Below, in pieces: positions 1-12,332 of a DNA stretch of 64,000 nt. How positions within the stretch are numbered: the first letter of the stretch is position 1; each line of letters begins with the position of its first letter. The notes beneath the pieces are model-generated. The model saw only the letters and a list, made by a program, of their open reading frames with translations, was not told the origin of the DNA and did no database searches. Location: contig NZ_QPLK01000010.1 of assembly GCF_003340565.1 (NCBI RefSeq), positions 1 to 64,000 of the forward strand, given 5' to 3'. The position numbers and the translations under genes were made by a program. The DNA is from Rhodovulum sp. 12E13 (GTDB lineage: Bacteria; Pseudomonadota; Alphaproteobacteria; Rhodobacterales; Rhodobacteraceae).

Positions 1-352
1 AACGCGTGCTCCGCGCCGGCGCCAGGCTCGTCCTCTCGGGCCGCCGGATGACGCTCGCGCTCTCCAGCAGCGCCGCGCCCTTCTGGGCTCTCCTCTGGCC
101 GAGGATCGACAGGATGCACTGGGCCGGCCCCTGACCACGACCGCCTGAACATCTCCGGCTCCGACACCACCGCCGCGCCCGGCGGCCCGGTCCGACATGC
201 ACCGCGACTGCCCACGGACCCGCCTCGCACCGCGTCGAAGGGCCCACGCGCACCGTCAACAGGCGTCGCGCCGCTCGGGAGGGTCTGCACAACCCTCGAC
301 CGGTCCTCACGACCGGCCCACGACCGCCAAATCCGCCGCTCAGACGCATTCG
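1..352. other. Left-edge stretch without a supported gene
   Basis: No convincing coding region is visible here. An open frame runs in from the window edge and stops at 132-134, but its short translation is not recognisable. The stretch ends where recognisable P-type ATPase coding sequence begins abruptly (about 365). It therefore probably holds the sequence that replaced the first two thirds of that ATPase gene. Confidence 0.4.
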
Positions 353-1159
353 GTGAATACTGCGGGCTCAACCGGGGTGGCCGAACTCGTCCTGTTCACC
401 CTGTCCGTCATCTTCGACACCGCGCTGCCGCTGACGCCGGTGCAGCTTCTCTGGCTGAACCTGGTGACAAACGGCATCCAGGACATCGCGCTGTCCTTCG
501 AGAAAGGCGAGCCCGGCGTGCTGAAAAGGCGACCGCGCGATCCCGACGAGCGCATCTTCAATCGGCTGATGATCGAGGAAGTCCTGGTTTCAGGCGTGTA
601 CATGGGGCTCGTGGCCTTCGCCGTCTTCCATTTCCTGACGGCCGAGATGAATTTCGACACTTTCGAGGCGCGCAATCACCTTCTGCTTCTGATGGTGCTG
701 TTCGAGAACGTCCACGCCTTCAACGTCCGTTCCGAGACGCGCTCCGCCTTCCGTATTCCGCTCGGCAACAACTGGCTCCTTGTCGGCGCTGTCATCGCCT
801 CTCAGGGCGCGCACATCCTTTCGATGTTCGTCCCCGGCTGGCGCTCCGTGCTGGAAGTCGAGCCTGTCGCCTTCACCACATGGGCGATCCTTCTGGCCAT
901 CACGCTGACCAAGTTCGCCATCGTCGAGGGCTACAAGGCATTCCGGGCTCGTAAGCTGGCCGAAGAGACGCAGCGGCAGCCTTCGTACCGTGCGAAAAAG
1001 GGCGATGGCTCAAGTCCGGTCATCGCAGATCACGCAAAAACCGCCGACTACGCCGAGCGCGCCGAACATGCCGAGTACGCGAAGACCGCCGAGCGGGCGG
1101 AGAGGATCGTCTCGGACCAAGCACCGTCCGACCGAAAGGACAAGGAGAACACATCATGA
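197..1159 (+). CDS. C-terminal fragment of a P-type cation ATPase (truncated, probable pseudogene)
   Basis: From about residue 58 the product matches the end of P2-type cation ATPases. It contains part of M5, M6 with the LLWLNLVTNG motif, and hydrophobic segments for M7-M10. Everything upstream in a normal pump is missing: actuator domain, phosphorylation Asp (DKTGT) and nucleotide-binding domain. The first 50-odd residues are Arg/Pro/His-rich and unrelated, so the true start is uncertain; GTG 353 is an alternative. The C-terminus carries an Ala/Glu-rich degenerate repeat (HAKTADYAERAEHAEYAKTA). The stop overlaps the ppsA start (ATGA), so the frame may survive only because it couples translation to ppsA. 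It cannot transport by the ATPase mechanism. A complete paralogue lies at 4593. Confidence 0.6.
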   Translation: MHRDCPRTRLAPRRRAHAHRQQASRRSGGSAQPSTGPHDRPTTAKSAAQTHSVNTAGSTGVAELVLFTLSVIFDTALPLTPVQLLWLNLVTNGIQDIALSFEKGEPGVLKRRPRDPDERIFNRLMIEEVLVSGVYMGLVAFAVFHFLTAEMNFDTFEARNHLLLLMVLFENVHAFNVRSETRSAFRIPLGNNWLLVGAVIASQGAHILSMFVPGWRSVLEVEPVAFTTWAILLAITLTKFAIVEGYKAFRARKLAEETQRQPSYRAKKGDGSSPVIADHAKTADYAERAEHAEYAKTAERAERIVSDQAPSDRKDKENTS

Positions 1160-3570
1160 GCAGCGGGCCGGTTTTCGTGCGCGACCTTGCCGATCTCGGG
1201 CGGCGGGATGGAGCGGTCGTGGGGGGCAAGAATGCCTCGCTCGGCGAGATGATCCGCAACCTGCACGAGGTGGGCGTCCGGGTTCCTGCAGGCTTCGCGA
1301 CGACGGCGGACGTCTACTGGCGCTTCATCGACGACAACGACCTGCGGCAGAAGATTTCCGACGACCTCGACAAGCTGAAGGGCGACCGCAGCAACCTGTC
1401 GAAGGTGGGCGAGGCGGTGCGCGGGCACATCCTCGGCGGCGAGACGCCCGGCCCGGTGGCCGAAGCGATCCGGCAGTCTTATCGCGATCTCGCCGCGCGG
1501 CTGGAGCGCGAGGATCTCGACGTGGCCGTGCGCAGTTCCGCCACCGCCGAGGATCTGCCCGAGGCGAGCTTCGCCGGGCAGCTCGAGACCTTCCTCAATA
1601 TCCGGGGCGAGGAGGCGCTGCTTGACGCGGTGAAACGCTGCTTTGCCTCGCTCTTCACCGACCGGGCCATCGCCTACCGCGAGGAGAACGGCTTCGACCA
1701 CATGGGCATCGCGCTATCGGTGGGCGTGCAGCAGATGGCGCGCTCCGACCTCGCTGGATCGGGCGTGATGTTCTCCATCGACACCGAGACCGGCTTCCCG
1801 CGCTCGGTGCTGATCACCGGGGCCTGGGGCCTCGGCGAGACGGTGGTTCAGGGGATGGTGGACCCGGACGAATACCACGTCTTCAAGCCGCTTCTGGGCG
1901 ATCCCGACATGCGCCCCATCGTGTCGAAGCATCTCGGCGGCAAGGATCGGAAGATGGTCTATGGCGGGGACAGGTCGGAGACGAAGCTGGTCGACACGAA
2001 GAAGGACGAACGCGCGCGCTTCGTCCTGACCGACGACGAGATCCTGCATCTCGCCCGCTGGGGGGCCACCATTGAGGGGCATTACGGCCAGGCGATGGAC
2101 ATGGAATGGGCCAAGGACGGCGAGACGGGCGCGCTCTTTATCGTCCAGGCCCGCCCGGAGACGGTGCAGTCGCAGAAGGAGGCCGACACGCTGAAATCCT
2201 ACCGCCTGAACGAGACGGGCGAAGTGCTGGTGGGCGGGCTGGCCATCGGCGATTCCATCTCGGCGGGCAAGGTCCTGCGCCTCGACAGCCCCGACGAGAT
2301 CGAGCGTTTCGAGGACGGCGCCGTGCTGGTGACCGGCATGACCGACCCGGACTGGGTGCCGATCATGAAGAAGGCGTCGGCCATCGTCACCGACCACGGC
2401 GGACGCACCAGCCACGCGGCCATCGTCAGCCGCGAGATGGGGCTGACCGCCATCGTCGGCACGGGACATGCCACGTCGACACTCGAGGACGGGCAAGACG
2501 TCACGGTCTCCTGCGCCGAGGGCGACGAGGGGGTCGTCCATGACGGCATCCTCGACTTCGAGACACGGGAGATCGCGCTCGACGACGTGCCGGACACGCG
2601 GACGGACGTGATGGTCAACCTCGCCAATCCTGCGGCCGCCTATCGCTGGTGGCGCCTTCCGACCGACGGCGTGGGCCTGGCGCGGATGGAGTTCATCATC
2701 AACAACATGATCCGCATTCACCCCATGGCGCTGATCCGCTACGACGAGCTGGAGGACAAGGACGCCAAGAAGCGGATCGACGAGCTGACGCGCGCCTACG
2801 ACGACCGGGCGGAATATTTCGTCGATACGCTCGCCCGCGGCATCGCACGCATCGCCTCGGCGCATCACCCGAACCCGGTCGTGGTGCGGATGAGCGACTT
2901 CAAGACCAACGAATACGCCGAGCTGATCGGCGGCGCCGCCTTCGAGCCGGAGGAGGAGAACCCGATGCTCGGCTGGCGCGGCGCCTCACGCTATTACGAT
3001 GACGACTACTGCGAGGGTTTCGCGCTGGAATGCCGGGCCGTGCGGCGGGCGCGGGAGGAGATCGGGCTGTCGAACATCGTCCTGATGATCCCGTTCTGCC
3101 GCACGCTCGACGAGGCCGACCGCGTGTTGGAGACGCTGGCGGGCGAGGGGCTGATGCGGGGCAGGGCGGGCCTGTCGGTCTACGTGATGGCCGAGATCCC
3201 GGCCAACGTGTTCCTTGCCGAAGGCTTTGCCGCCCGCTTCGACGGGTTCTCCATCGGCTCCAACGACCTGACGCAGCTCGTCCTCGGCGTGGACCGGGAC
3301 AGCGCACGCCTCCGCCGCCTCTTCGACGAGCGCGACGATGCGGTGAAGGCCGCCATCGCGGAGCTGCTGGGCAGGGCGAACCGTGCCGGCGTGCATACCG
3401 GCATCTGCGGGCAGGCGCCGAGCGACCACCCGGAATTCGCGCAGTTCCTCGTCCGGCACGGCATCGGCTCGATCTCGGTCAGCCCCGACAGCTTCCTGCA
3501 GGTGAAACGGCAGATCGCCGAGGCGGAAGCGCTGGCCGATCGGCGCAAGCATCAGGAGGCCGCGCAATGA
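1156..3570 (+). CDS. ppsA: Phosphoenolpyruvate synthase
   Basis: Makes phosphoenolpyruvate from pyruvate and ATP (AMP and phosphate as by-products), the entry to gluconeogenesis from lactate or pyruvate. The 804-residue product is close to the usual 790-800. The N-terminal ATP-grasp-like nucleotide domain begins with VGGKNASLGEM. The swivelling phosphohistidine domain has GGRTSHAAI with catalytic His420. The C-terminal PEP/pyruvate barrel ends with GICGQAPSD, catalytic Cys751. ATG 1156 follows AAGGAGAACACATC and overlaps the previous stop. The downstream 2-hydroxyacid dehydrogenase also starts by an ATGA overlap, which suggests linked use of lactate and pyruvate. Confidence 0.95.
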   Translation: MSSGPVFVRDLADLGRRDGAVVGGKNASLGEMIRNLHEVGVRVPAGFATTADVYWRFIDDNDLRQKISDDLDKLKGDRSNLSKVGEAVRGHILGGETPGPVAEAIRQSYRDLAARLEREDLDVAVRSSATAEDLPEASFAGQLETFLNIRGEEALLDAVKRCFASLFTDRAIAYREENGFDHMGIALSVGVQQMARSDLAGSGVMFSIDTETGFPRSVLITGAWGLGETVVQGMVDPDEYHVFKPLLGDPDMRPIVSKHLGGKDRKMVYGGDRSETKLVDTKKDERARFVLTDDEILHLARWGATIEGHYGQAMDMEWAKDGETGALFIVQARPETVQSQKEADTLKSYRLNETGEVLVGGLAIGDSISAGKVLRLDSPDEIERFEDGAVLVTGMTDPDWVPIMKKASAIVTDHGGRTSHAAIVSREMGLTAIVGTGHATSTLEDGQDVTVSCAEGDEGVVHDGILDFETREIALDDVPDTRTDVMVNLANPAAAYRWWRLPTDGVGLARMEFIINNMIRIHPMALIRYDELEDKDAKKRIDELTRAYDDRAEYFVDTLARGIARIASAHHPNPVVVRMSDFKTNEYAELIGGAAFEPEEENPMLGWRGASRYYDDDYCEGFALECRAVRRAREEIGLSNIVLMIPFCRTLDEADRVLETLAGEGLMRGRAGLSVYVMAEIPANVFLAEGFAARFDGFSIGSNDLTQLVLGVDRDSARLRRLFDERDDAVKAAIAELLGRANRAGVHTGICGQAPSDHPEFAQFLVRHGIGSISVSPDSFLQVKRQIAEAEALADRRKHQEAAQ

Positions 3571-4571
3571 AGATCGTGATCTTCGATGTCGAGCCCTGGG
3601 AATGCGAGACCTTCGAGCCGCTGCAGGAGAAACACGAACTCGTCTTCGAGCAGGACGCACTCGATGCAGAGGCGGCCGAGAAGCACGTCGACGCCGATAT
3701 CGTTTCGGCGTTCATCTACTCGGATTTTTCGCGCGAGGTTCTCGACCGCTTCGGCAACCTGCAGTTCATCGCGACCCGCTCGACCGGCGTCGACCATATC
3801 GACATGGACTGGTGCCGCGAAAACGGTGTCGCCGTCTCGAACGTGCCGACCTACGGCGCCAACACCGTTGCCGAGCATGTCTTCGCGCTTCTGCTCGCCA
3901 TCAGCCACAATGTCGTCGACGCGGCCGAGCGCACCCGGCGCGGCGACTTCATGCAGGGCGGCCTGCAGGGCTTCGACCTGATGGGCAGGACGATGGGCGT
4001 GATCGGGACAGGGGACATCGGCGTGCACACGGCCCGCATCGCGCGGGGCTTCGGAATGGAGGTGCTGGCCTTCGACGTGAAGCCGAGGGAGGATGTCGCG
4101 CGCGAGACTGGGTTCGACTATGTGGAGATGGACGAACTGCTGCGACGCTCCGACGTGATCTCGCTGCATGTTCCGGGCAACGAGAAGACGCGCAACCTCA
4201 TCGATGCCGACGTCTTCGACAGGATGAAGGACGGCGCGGTGCTCATCAACACCGCCCGCGGCACGGTGGTCGAGACGGAGGCGCTGCTTCAGGCGCTGTC
4301 GAGCGGCAAGCTCCGCGCAGCCGGGCTCGACGTCCTGCCCGAGGAGCCGGTGGTGCGCGAGGAGGCCGAGCTCCTGCGCTCGTATTTCGACCGCGCGCAC
4401 CATCTCGACACGCTGCTGGCCGACCATATCCTGCTCAGGATGCGCAACGTCCTGATCACGCCGCATACCGGGTTCAACACGCGCGAGGCCGTTCAAAGGA
4501 TCCTGGACACCACGCGGGAGAATATCGAGGGCTTCATGGCGGGCCGGGCGCCGAACCTCGTCACACCCTGA
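3567..4571 (+). CDS. D-2-hydroxyacid dehydrogenase (D-lactate dehydrogenase-like)
   Basis: A 334-residue NAD-dependent D-isomer-specific 2-hydroxyacid dehydrogenase. The Rossmann motif GVIGTGDIGVHTA sits mid-protein. The catalytic set is visible as INTARGT (Arg), GLDVLPEEP (Glu) and ITPHTGF (His300). The segment ATRSTGVDHID and the insert DTLLADHILLRM before the His are characteristic of D-lactate dehydrogenase-like members rather than phosphoglycerate dehydrogenase. Its ATG overlaps the ppsA stop, so pyruvate/lactate interconversion paired with PEP synthesis is the likely context. Substrate is inferred; other 2-keto acids are possible. Confidence 0.85.
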   Translation: MKIVIFDVEPWECETFEPLQEKHELVFEQDALDAEAAEKHVDADIVSAFIYSDFSREVLDRFGNLQFIATRSTGVDHIDMDWCRENGVAVSNVPTYGANTVAEHVFALLLAISHNVVDAAERTRRGDFMQGGLQGFDLMGRTMGVIGTGDIGVHTARIARGFGMEVLAFDVKPREDVARETGFDYVEMDELLRRSDVISLHVPGNEKTRNLIDADVFDRMKDGAVLINTARGTVVETEALLQALSSGKLRAAGLDVLPEEPVVREEAELLRSYFDRAHHLDTLLADHILLRMRNVLITPHTGFNTREAVQRILDTTRENIEGFMAGRAPNLVTP

Positions 4572-4592
4572 CGGATACCAGAGAGGCGGGGA

Positions 4593-7283
<2,691 letters not shown>

Positions 7284-7336
7284 GTGCGTCGCCGCCCCTC
7301 CCCGTGGCGAAGAACTCCGGGAGTGAGGCGGCGGCC

Positions 7337-7354
7337 GGGGCGGGCGGGCGCCCC
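7337..7354. terminator. Possible GC-rich stem-loop between convergent genes
   Basis: GGGGCG and CGCCCC pair across a 6-nt loop in the 87-bp gap between the cation ATPase and the GH65 gene, which converge. There is no T-tract, so this is a weak call. Confidence 0.25.
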
Positions 7355-7370
7355 CCGACTGCCGCACGGG

Positions 7371-9848
7371 TCAGCTTGCCGCCGTTTCGAAACGGGTCTG
7401 CTGCTCTACCCGGATCCGCTCGCGCTCGGAGCGGTCGGGCTTGATCTCGGGGATAAGGCGGAAGGTGAAGGACTGCCCCGGGCTCATCTCACGGCCCTGC
7501 CCACGGTAGGAGATCGTCACCGGATGCGCGGTCATCGGTCGGCTGGTCACGGTCAGTTCGTCCTGCGTGATCTCGAAATCGAGGATCTGGCGGCGGAACC
7601 GGACCGTCGAGCGCAGCTGCTTCACCTCCTCGGGCAGGCGCGGGTTGAACATCAGCGTCCCCGCCCTGAGCTCGATGCCCGTATAGCAGCGCTGCATCAG
7701 GTCCACCGTCCCGGCCATGGCGCCGAGATGGATGCCCTCCTTCGTCGTGCCGCCCTGGATGTCGGCGATGTCGGCATCCAGCGCCTTGAGCGCCAGTTGC
7801 CAGGACCGCTGCCGGTCGGCGCGGGCGAGCACCCAGGCATGCGCCACCCAGCTCAGGGTCGAGCCGTGCGAGGTGCGGCGCATGTAGTACTGGATGTTGC
7901 GCAGGATCATCTCGGGGTCGAAGGCATAGCCCAGCCGGTCGAGGATGTGCCCGATCTCGTCGCTGCTGAAGAGGTAGAAGATCATCAGCGTGTCGGCCTG
8001 CTTGGACACCTTGTAGTCGTTGGGATCCTTTCCCTCCGCCTCGAGGATTCGGTCGAGGCGCTGTAGGTTGCCGTATTTCTCGCGATACCCGTCCCAGTCG
8101 AGTTCCCGCAGCTTCTCGTATCCCTCGAACTGGCTGATGAGTCCGTCCTCGTGGAAAGGGATGAAGAGCCTGCAGCTCACGTCCTCCCAGTGCGCCATTT
8201 CCTCGGGGCCGAGCCCGATGCGCTCGCACAGGCGCCGCCGCTCATCCGCCGGGATCAGCTCCAGCACGTCGTCGGCGCGCGAAAGCACCCAGGAGGTCAT
8301 GAAGTTCATGTAGGCGTTGTTGTCGAGCCCGCCGTCGGTGCTGGGATCGGCGCCGGGATAGGCGGTGTGGAACTCGTCGGGCCCCATCACCCCGCAGATG
8401 CCGTAGCGGCCATCAGGGCGCTCTTCGGCGAGGCTCGAGAGATACCGCGCGATCTCGCAGAACAGCTCCGCGCCATAGTCGCGCAGGAAGTCGCGGTCGT
8501 CGGTGGCCTGTACGTATTCCCAGACATTGTAGGCGATGGCGGCCCCGATATGTCGCTGGCGCCAGGAATTGTCGGGAATCCACCGCCCCGACCGGGGGTT
8601 GAGATGGATGCGCTGGCTCTCTTCCCGGCCATTCGACCCGCTCTGCCAGGGAAACATCGCGCCCTTCAGACCAGCCTCGCGCGCCGCGCGCCGGGCCTCG
8701 TCGAGACGATGGTAGCGGTAGCGCAGGAGCGCGCGGGTCAGCACCGGCATGCGAAGCGTCAGATAGGGGAAGATGAACAACTCGTCCCACATGATGTGGC
8801 CGCGGTAGGCCTCGCCGTGCCAACCGCGCGGAGGGACACCGACATCCATGTCGACCGAGTGGATCGACGCGGTCTGCAGCAGGTGCAGGATGTGCAGGCG
8901 CAGCTTGAGTTGCGCGTCGCTGTCGGCGTCGTCGAGGCGAATGTCGAACTGGTCCCACAGGTGGTGCCAGCCCAGCGAGTGCTCCTCTTCGAGGGCGCGG
9001 AAATCGAGGGCGTGGCGCACATGGTTCGCCGCCTCGTGAAGCGGTTCGGTGATACCGGCGTCCCGGCTGTCGAAATGGGCCGCGATCTTTTCGACGGCGA
9101 CCGGGCGCCCCTCCTTCGCCTCGAGATCGAACTGCTCCTCGACGATATCGGGCAGGATCTCGCAACGTGCGGCCGGTATATGCCCGCCGTCGATCACGAC
9201 CGAGGTCCGGGCCGCCAGCGCCACCTCTCGCCGGGCCTGCACGAACCGGGACCGCAAGACGAGAACGCCGCCCTCCTCCTGTCCGGTATGCACCGTCTCG
9301 AGATGTCGGCTCGCCAGATCGCGGTAGCGTGCCACGCCCCAGTTGATGACGCTTCCGTCCAGACCGGCCCGGAGCTGCATCTCGCCCGACCAGTTCTCGG
9401 GCGTCAGCGTCACCGACAGAGCGGCGAGGTGGGGATCGTGCATGGACACGAAGCGCCGTTCGTCCCACCGGGTCACCCGTCCGGCCTGATCCCGAAAGCG
9501 CAGGAAGCGCGTCAGCACGTTTCCCCTTAGGTCGATCTCCTGCCGATAGTCGAGATACTCGACATCGTCGGGGCCGAGCCAGTCGCCATCCTCCGCCCGC
9601 ATGGTCAGCGGCAGCCAGTTGGGAATGTTGACGAGGTCTTCGTTCTCGATCCGGTGCCCCGCGATCTCGGAAGTCAGCCGATCGTAACCGCCGGCAAGGT
9701 AAGTGCCGGGATAATGCACCTCGTCGGCATGGGCATTCGGAGCCGCTGCGCGCGAGACGATGTAGCCGTTGCCGAGCGCGCACAGCGTCTCGCGCAGGCC
9801 CTCGGATGCGGGATCGTAGCCGGAATACTTCAGATGCCAGGCGTTCAT
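7371..9848 (-). CDS. Glycoside hydrolase family 65 disaccharide phosphorylase (trehalose/kojibiose phosphorylase type)
   Basis: An 825-residue GH65 protein. Members phosphorolyse alpha-glucosides such as trehalose, kojibiose or maltose with inversion, giving beta-glucose 1-phosphate. Visible signatures: N-terminal beta-sandwich with CALGNGYIVSR, the (alpha/alpha)6 barrel with GHIMWDELFIFP, the general acid in GVMGPDEFH (Glu492), KQADTL, and the phosphate-site region HGSTLS...GGTTKEGIHLGAMAG. The start ATG overlaps the stop of the upstream fused phosphatase/mutase gene (ATGA), so the two are co-translated. A beta-phosphoglucomutase domain and a trehalose-phosphatase domain next door favour trehalose as substrate, but sequence alone does not settle it. 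Confidence 0.9.
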   Translation of the reverse strand: MNAWHLKYSGYDPASEGLRETLCALGNGYIVSRAAAPNAHADEVHYPGTYLAGGYDRLTSEIAGHRIENEDLVNIPNWLPLTMRAEDGDWLGPDDVEYLDYRQEIDLRGNVLTRFLRFRDQAGRVTRWDERRFVSMHDPHLAALSVTLTPENWSGEMQLRAGLDGSVINWGVARYRDLASRHLETVHTGQEEGGVLVLRSRFVQARREVALAARTSVVIDGGHIPAARCEILPDIVEEQFDLEAKEGRPVAVEKIAAHFDSRDAGITEPLHEAANHVRHALDFRALEEEHSLGWHHLWDQFDIRLDDADSDAQLKLRLHILHLLQTASIHSVDMDVGVPPRGWHGEAYRGHIMWDELFIFPYLTLRMPVLTRALLRYRYHRLDEARRAAREAGLKGAMFPWQSGSNGREESQRIHLNPRSGRWIPDNSWRQRHIGAAIAYNVWEYVQATDDRDFLRDYGAELFCEIARYLSSLAEERPDGRYGICGVMGPDEFHTAYPGADPSTDGGLDNNAYMNFMTSWVLSRADDVLELIPADERRRLCERIGLGPEEMAHWEDVSCRLFIPFHEDGLISQFEGYEKLRELDWDGYREKYGNLQRLDRILEAEGKDPNDYKVSKQADTLMIFYLFSSDEIGHILDRLGYAFDPEMILRNIQYYMRRTSHGSTLSWVAHAWVLARADRQRSWQLALKALDADIADIQGGTTKEGIHLGAMAGTVDLMQRCYTGIELRAGTLMFNPRLPEEVKQLRSTVRFRRQILDFEITQDELTVTSRPMTAHPVTISYRGQGREMSPGQSFTFRLIPEIKPDRSERERIRVEQQTRFETAAS

Positions 9849-11401
9849 CGTTCCCCCGTGTCCGGTCCGGCCAGCCAGTCGACGAAGCGGCGCACGTCCT
9901 GCGGATCGGCCAGCGCGTAATCCGCGAGTGTGGCACGACTGTCGCCTCGCACGGCGATGCAGAGGCCGGACTCGCCCAGGGCGCTGAAGGCGTCTTCGTC
10001 GGTCAGGTCGTCGCCGAGATAGATCGGCAGGGCGTCGCCGCCGCCGAGCCGCGTGTGCGCGAGCAGCCATTCGACGGCCCGGCCCTTGTCCCAGTCGGCG
10101 CGGGGCTGGATCTCGAAGACCTTCTTGCCCCGGCCCTTGCGCAGCTTCTCGTGGCGTGCGACCACCCTGTCCACCGCGTCCTCGATCGCAGCGACCGCCG
10201 CCTCGGCAGCGCGGCGATAGTGCACCGCCACCGAAAAGGTCTTGCGCTCCACGTCGGCCCCCTGGATGCCCGACAGCGCCTCTCGCAGGTCGGCGTCGGC
10301 GTCGTCGATGGGGCGCAGAAAGCCCTCGGCCTCGTCGGGGCGTGCCTCGAGAACGTCGGGCCCGGCGATGTCGAACCCGTGGCTGCCGGCATAGATGACT
10401 CCGTCGAGGCCGACACGCTCGCGCACGTCGCCGAGGTCGCGGCCGCTGATGACGGCGACCGGGCAGCGCCCGGCCAGGCGCGCGACGGCGGTGCGGGTTT
10501 CCTCGGAGATCGTCGCGTCGCGGTGATCGGCGACGATGGGCGACAGCGTGCCGTCGAAGTCGAGGAAAACGGAGAGCGGCCGCGACCCGAGGCGGTCGCG
10601 GATGTCGTCCATCCGGTCCCAGACAAGCGGCAGCCGGTCCAGGAACCTGATCCCGCCCTCGGGCAGACATAATTGCCGCAGATTGCGTGTGACGAGGTCG
10701 GCACCGTTCGACCGCAGGGCATGGCGATGGCGGCCGGAATCGGCCTGCCGGTCCACGCCGATCACGAGGCCGAAGCGCCCGGCCGCGCCAGCCTGCACAC
10801 CGGCGACGGCATCCTCGACCACCGCGGCCTCGGACGGCGCGCAGCCGAGGCGCTGCGCCGTCTCCACCAGTTGGTCCGGTGCGGGCTTGGGCGACAGGTC
10901 GCGCTCGTGTGCATCCGCACCGCCGACCGTGGCGCCGAAGAGCTCGGCGATCCCGGCGCTTTCCAGCACCCGTGGCGCGTTGCGGCTGGCCGAGAAGACG
11001 CCGACGCCGATGCCGCCCTTCTTCAGTTCGTCGATCAACTCGACGGCATCGTCGAAGACCGTCACGCGGTTTCCTTCCAGCCACTCGCGGAAATACCGGT
11101 TCTTCCGATTGCCGATGCCACGTATTGTTCCCAGGCCGTCGTCGTCATCCGCGCCCTCGGGCAGCTCGATCCCGCGCGAGCGGAGGAATTGGCGCACGCC
11201 GTCGTGGCGGGGAATGCCGTCGACATGGGCGAGGTAGTCGTCCCGCGTGAACGCTGCATCTTCCCCGCGCGCCTCGAGAACCTTGTCGAAGACCCGCTTC
11301 CATGCTGCGAAATGCGCACCCGCGGTGTCGGTCACGACACCGTCCATGTCGAAGACGACCGCCGCGATGTCCGCGCCGTTCTGGCCGGCAGACCCGTTCA
11401 T
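9845..11401 (-). CDS. Fused beta-phosphoglucomutase-like / trehalose-6-phosphate phosphatase
   Basis: A 518-residue protein made of two HAD domains. Residues 1 to about 250 look like beta-phosphoglucomutase (FDMDGVVTDTAGAHF, nucleophile Asp18 with Asp20; SASRNAPRVLE; VVEDAVAGVQAG). Residues about 270-518 look like OtsB (FLDFDGTLSP with Asp281 and Asp283; ISGRDLGDV; YAGSHGFD; LGDDLTDEDAF). Expected activities are conversion of beta-glucose 1-phosphate to glucose 6-phosphate and dephosphorylation of trehalose 6-phosphate. Start ATG 11401 has GGGGAG upstream; longer in-frame extensions are Arg-rich and unlikely. It is the first gene of an operon with GH65. No OtsA (trehalose-6-phosphate synthase) is in the window. 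Confidence 0.88.
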   Translation of the reverse strand: MNGSAGQNGADIAAVVFDMDGVVTDTAGAHFAAWKRVFDKVLEARGEDAAFTRDDYLAHVDGIPRHDGVRQFLRSRGIELPEGADDDDGLGTIRGIGNRKNRYFREWLEGNRVTVFDDAVELIDELKKGGIGVGVFSASRNAPRVLESAGIAELFGATVGGADAHERDLSPKPAPDQLVETAQRLGCAPSEAAVVEDAVAGVQAGAAGRFGLVIGVDRQADSGRHRHALRSNGADLVTRNLRQLCLPEGGIRFLDRLPLVWDRMDDIRDRLGSRPLSVFLDFDGTLSPIVADHRDATISEETRTAVARLAGRCPVAVISGRDLGDVRERVGLDGVIYAGSHGFDIAGPDVLEARPDEAEGFLRPIDDADADLREALSGIQGADVERKTFSVAVHYRRAAEAAVAAIEDAVDRVVARHEKLRKGRGKKVFEIQPRADWDKGRAVEWLLAHTRLGGGDALPIYLGDDLTDEDAFSALGESGLCIAVRGDSRATLADYALADPQDVRRFVDWLAGPDTGER

Positions 11402-11477
11402 TCCTGACTCCCCGTCCAATTCGCCAGACGCCCTCTCGCCTTGCCGGAGCGGACGCGCGCGCCGGTCCACCCGGTAA

Positions 11478-11502
11478 AACCCCGGGCGCGAAAATCGGTT
11501 CC
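11478..11502 (-). promoter_or_regulatory. Candidate EcfG-type promoter of the trehalose operon
   Basis: On the minus strand GGAAC (11502-11498) is followed after 16 nt by GGTT (11481-11478). This matches the alphaproteobacterial general-stress promoter GGAAC-N16-CGTT except for the first -10 base. It lies 77 nt upstream of the fused phosphatase/mutase start. Confidence 0.55.
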
Positions 11503-11602
11503 CTTGCCGTGAACCCGAACCTCGGGTTGCGACGTTGGGCCCGGACACGCGAGGCCGCCATCGAGGCCCGGCCCCGGGCGGACACCGCGAGAGGAGGGGC
11601 GA

Positions 11603-12256
11603 ATGCCGCGACTTGTTCTTCTGCGCCATGGCGAGAGCCTGTGGAACCGCGACAACCGGTTTACCGGCTGGACCGATGTCGACCTCAGCGAGGACGGCAT
11701 ACAGGAGGCACGCCGGGCCGCGATGCTGATCGCCCGCGACGGCATCGCGTTCGACCTATGCCTCACCTCGGTGCAGAAACGCGCGATCCGCACGCTCTGG
11801 ATCGTCCTCGACGAGCTCGACCTCATGTACATGCATGTCGAGCGGCACTGGCGCCTGAACGAGCGCCATTACGGCGCCCTGCAGGGCCATAACAAGGACG
11901 AGAAGCGCCGCGAGGTCGGCGAGGCGCAGGTGCACGAATGGCGCCGCAGCTTTGCGACCAGACCACCCGCCCTCGACGAGACGGACGAGCGCTTTCCTGG
12001 TCACGAGCGCAAGTATGACGGCCTGCCCGACGCCGAAGTGCCGCGCACCGAGAGCCTGGAGGACTGCATCGCGCGCATGCTGCCCTACTGGCGGATGCGC
12101 ATCGAACCTGCGCTCATGGCAGGCCGCACACCCCTCGTCGTCGCGCACGGCAACAGCATGCGCGGGATCGTGAAGCATCTCGACGGTATCCCCGACGACG
12201 AGATCCCGGGCCTCGAGATCCCGACGGGCGTGCCGCTGGTCTACGAGTTCGACTAG
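11603..12256 (+). CDS. gpmA: 2,3-bisphosphoglycerate-dependent phosphoglycerate mutase
   Basis: Interconverts 3- and 2-phosphoglycerate. The 217-residue product has the phosphohistidine motif [10 protein letters not shown] (His9), [11 protein letters not shown], the [11 protein letters not shown] segment and the second histidine in [10 protein letters not shown], all typical of dPGM. It ends in [11 protein letters not shown] at a TAG codon (12254-12256). In the same frame the next 19 codons read ALRPSGSRYLDESGQLHRR, which resembles the normal dPGM C-terminal tail. The enzyme therefore seems shortened by a point nonsense change. The tail is mobile and involved in the mutase cycle in this family, so activity may be altered. 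Start follows GAGGAGGGGCGA. Confidence 0.9.
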   Translation: MPRLVLLRHGESLWNRDNRFTGWTDVDLSEDGIQEARRAAMLIARDGIAFDLCLTSVQKRAIRTLWIVLDELDLMYMHVERHWRLNERHYGALQGHNKDEKRREVGEAQVHEWRRSFATRPPALDETDERFPGHERKYDGLPDAEVPRTESLEDCIARMLPYWRMRIEPALMAGRTPLVVAHGNSMRGIVKHLDGIPDDEIPGLEIPTGVPLVYEFD

Positions 12257-12316
12257 GCGCTGCGGCCGAGCGGCAGCCGCTACCTCGACGAGTCCGGCCA
12301 GCTCCACCGTCGATGA
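12257..12316 (+). pseudogene. Orphaned C-terminal tail of gpmA beyond an in-frame amber codon
   Basis: Nineteen sense codons followed by TGA (12314-12316) continue the gpmA frame directly after TAG. The translation resembles the conserved dPGM ending (LRP...RYLD..G). A single-base change would restore a family-typical length of about 237 residues. Confidence 0.6.
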
Positions 12317-12332
12317 GAGGCGCGAGGTTTCC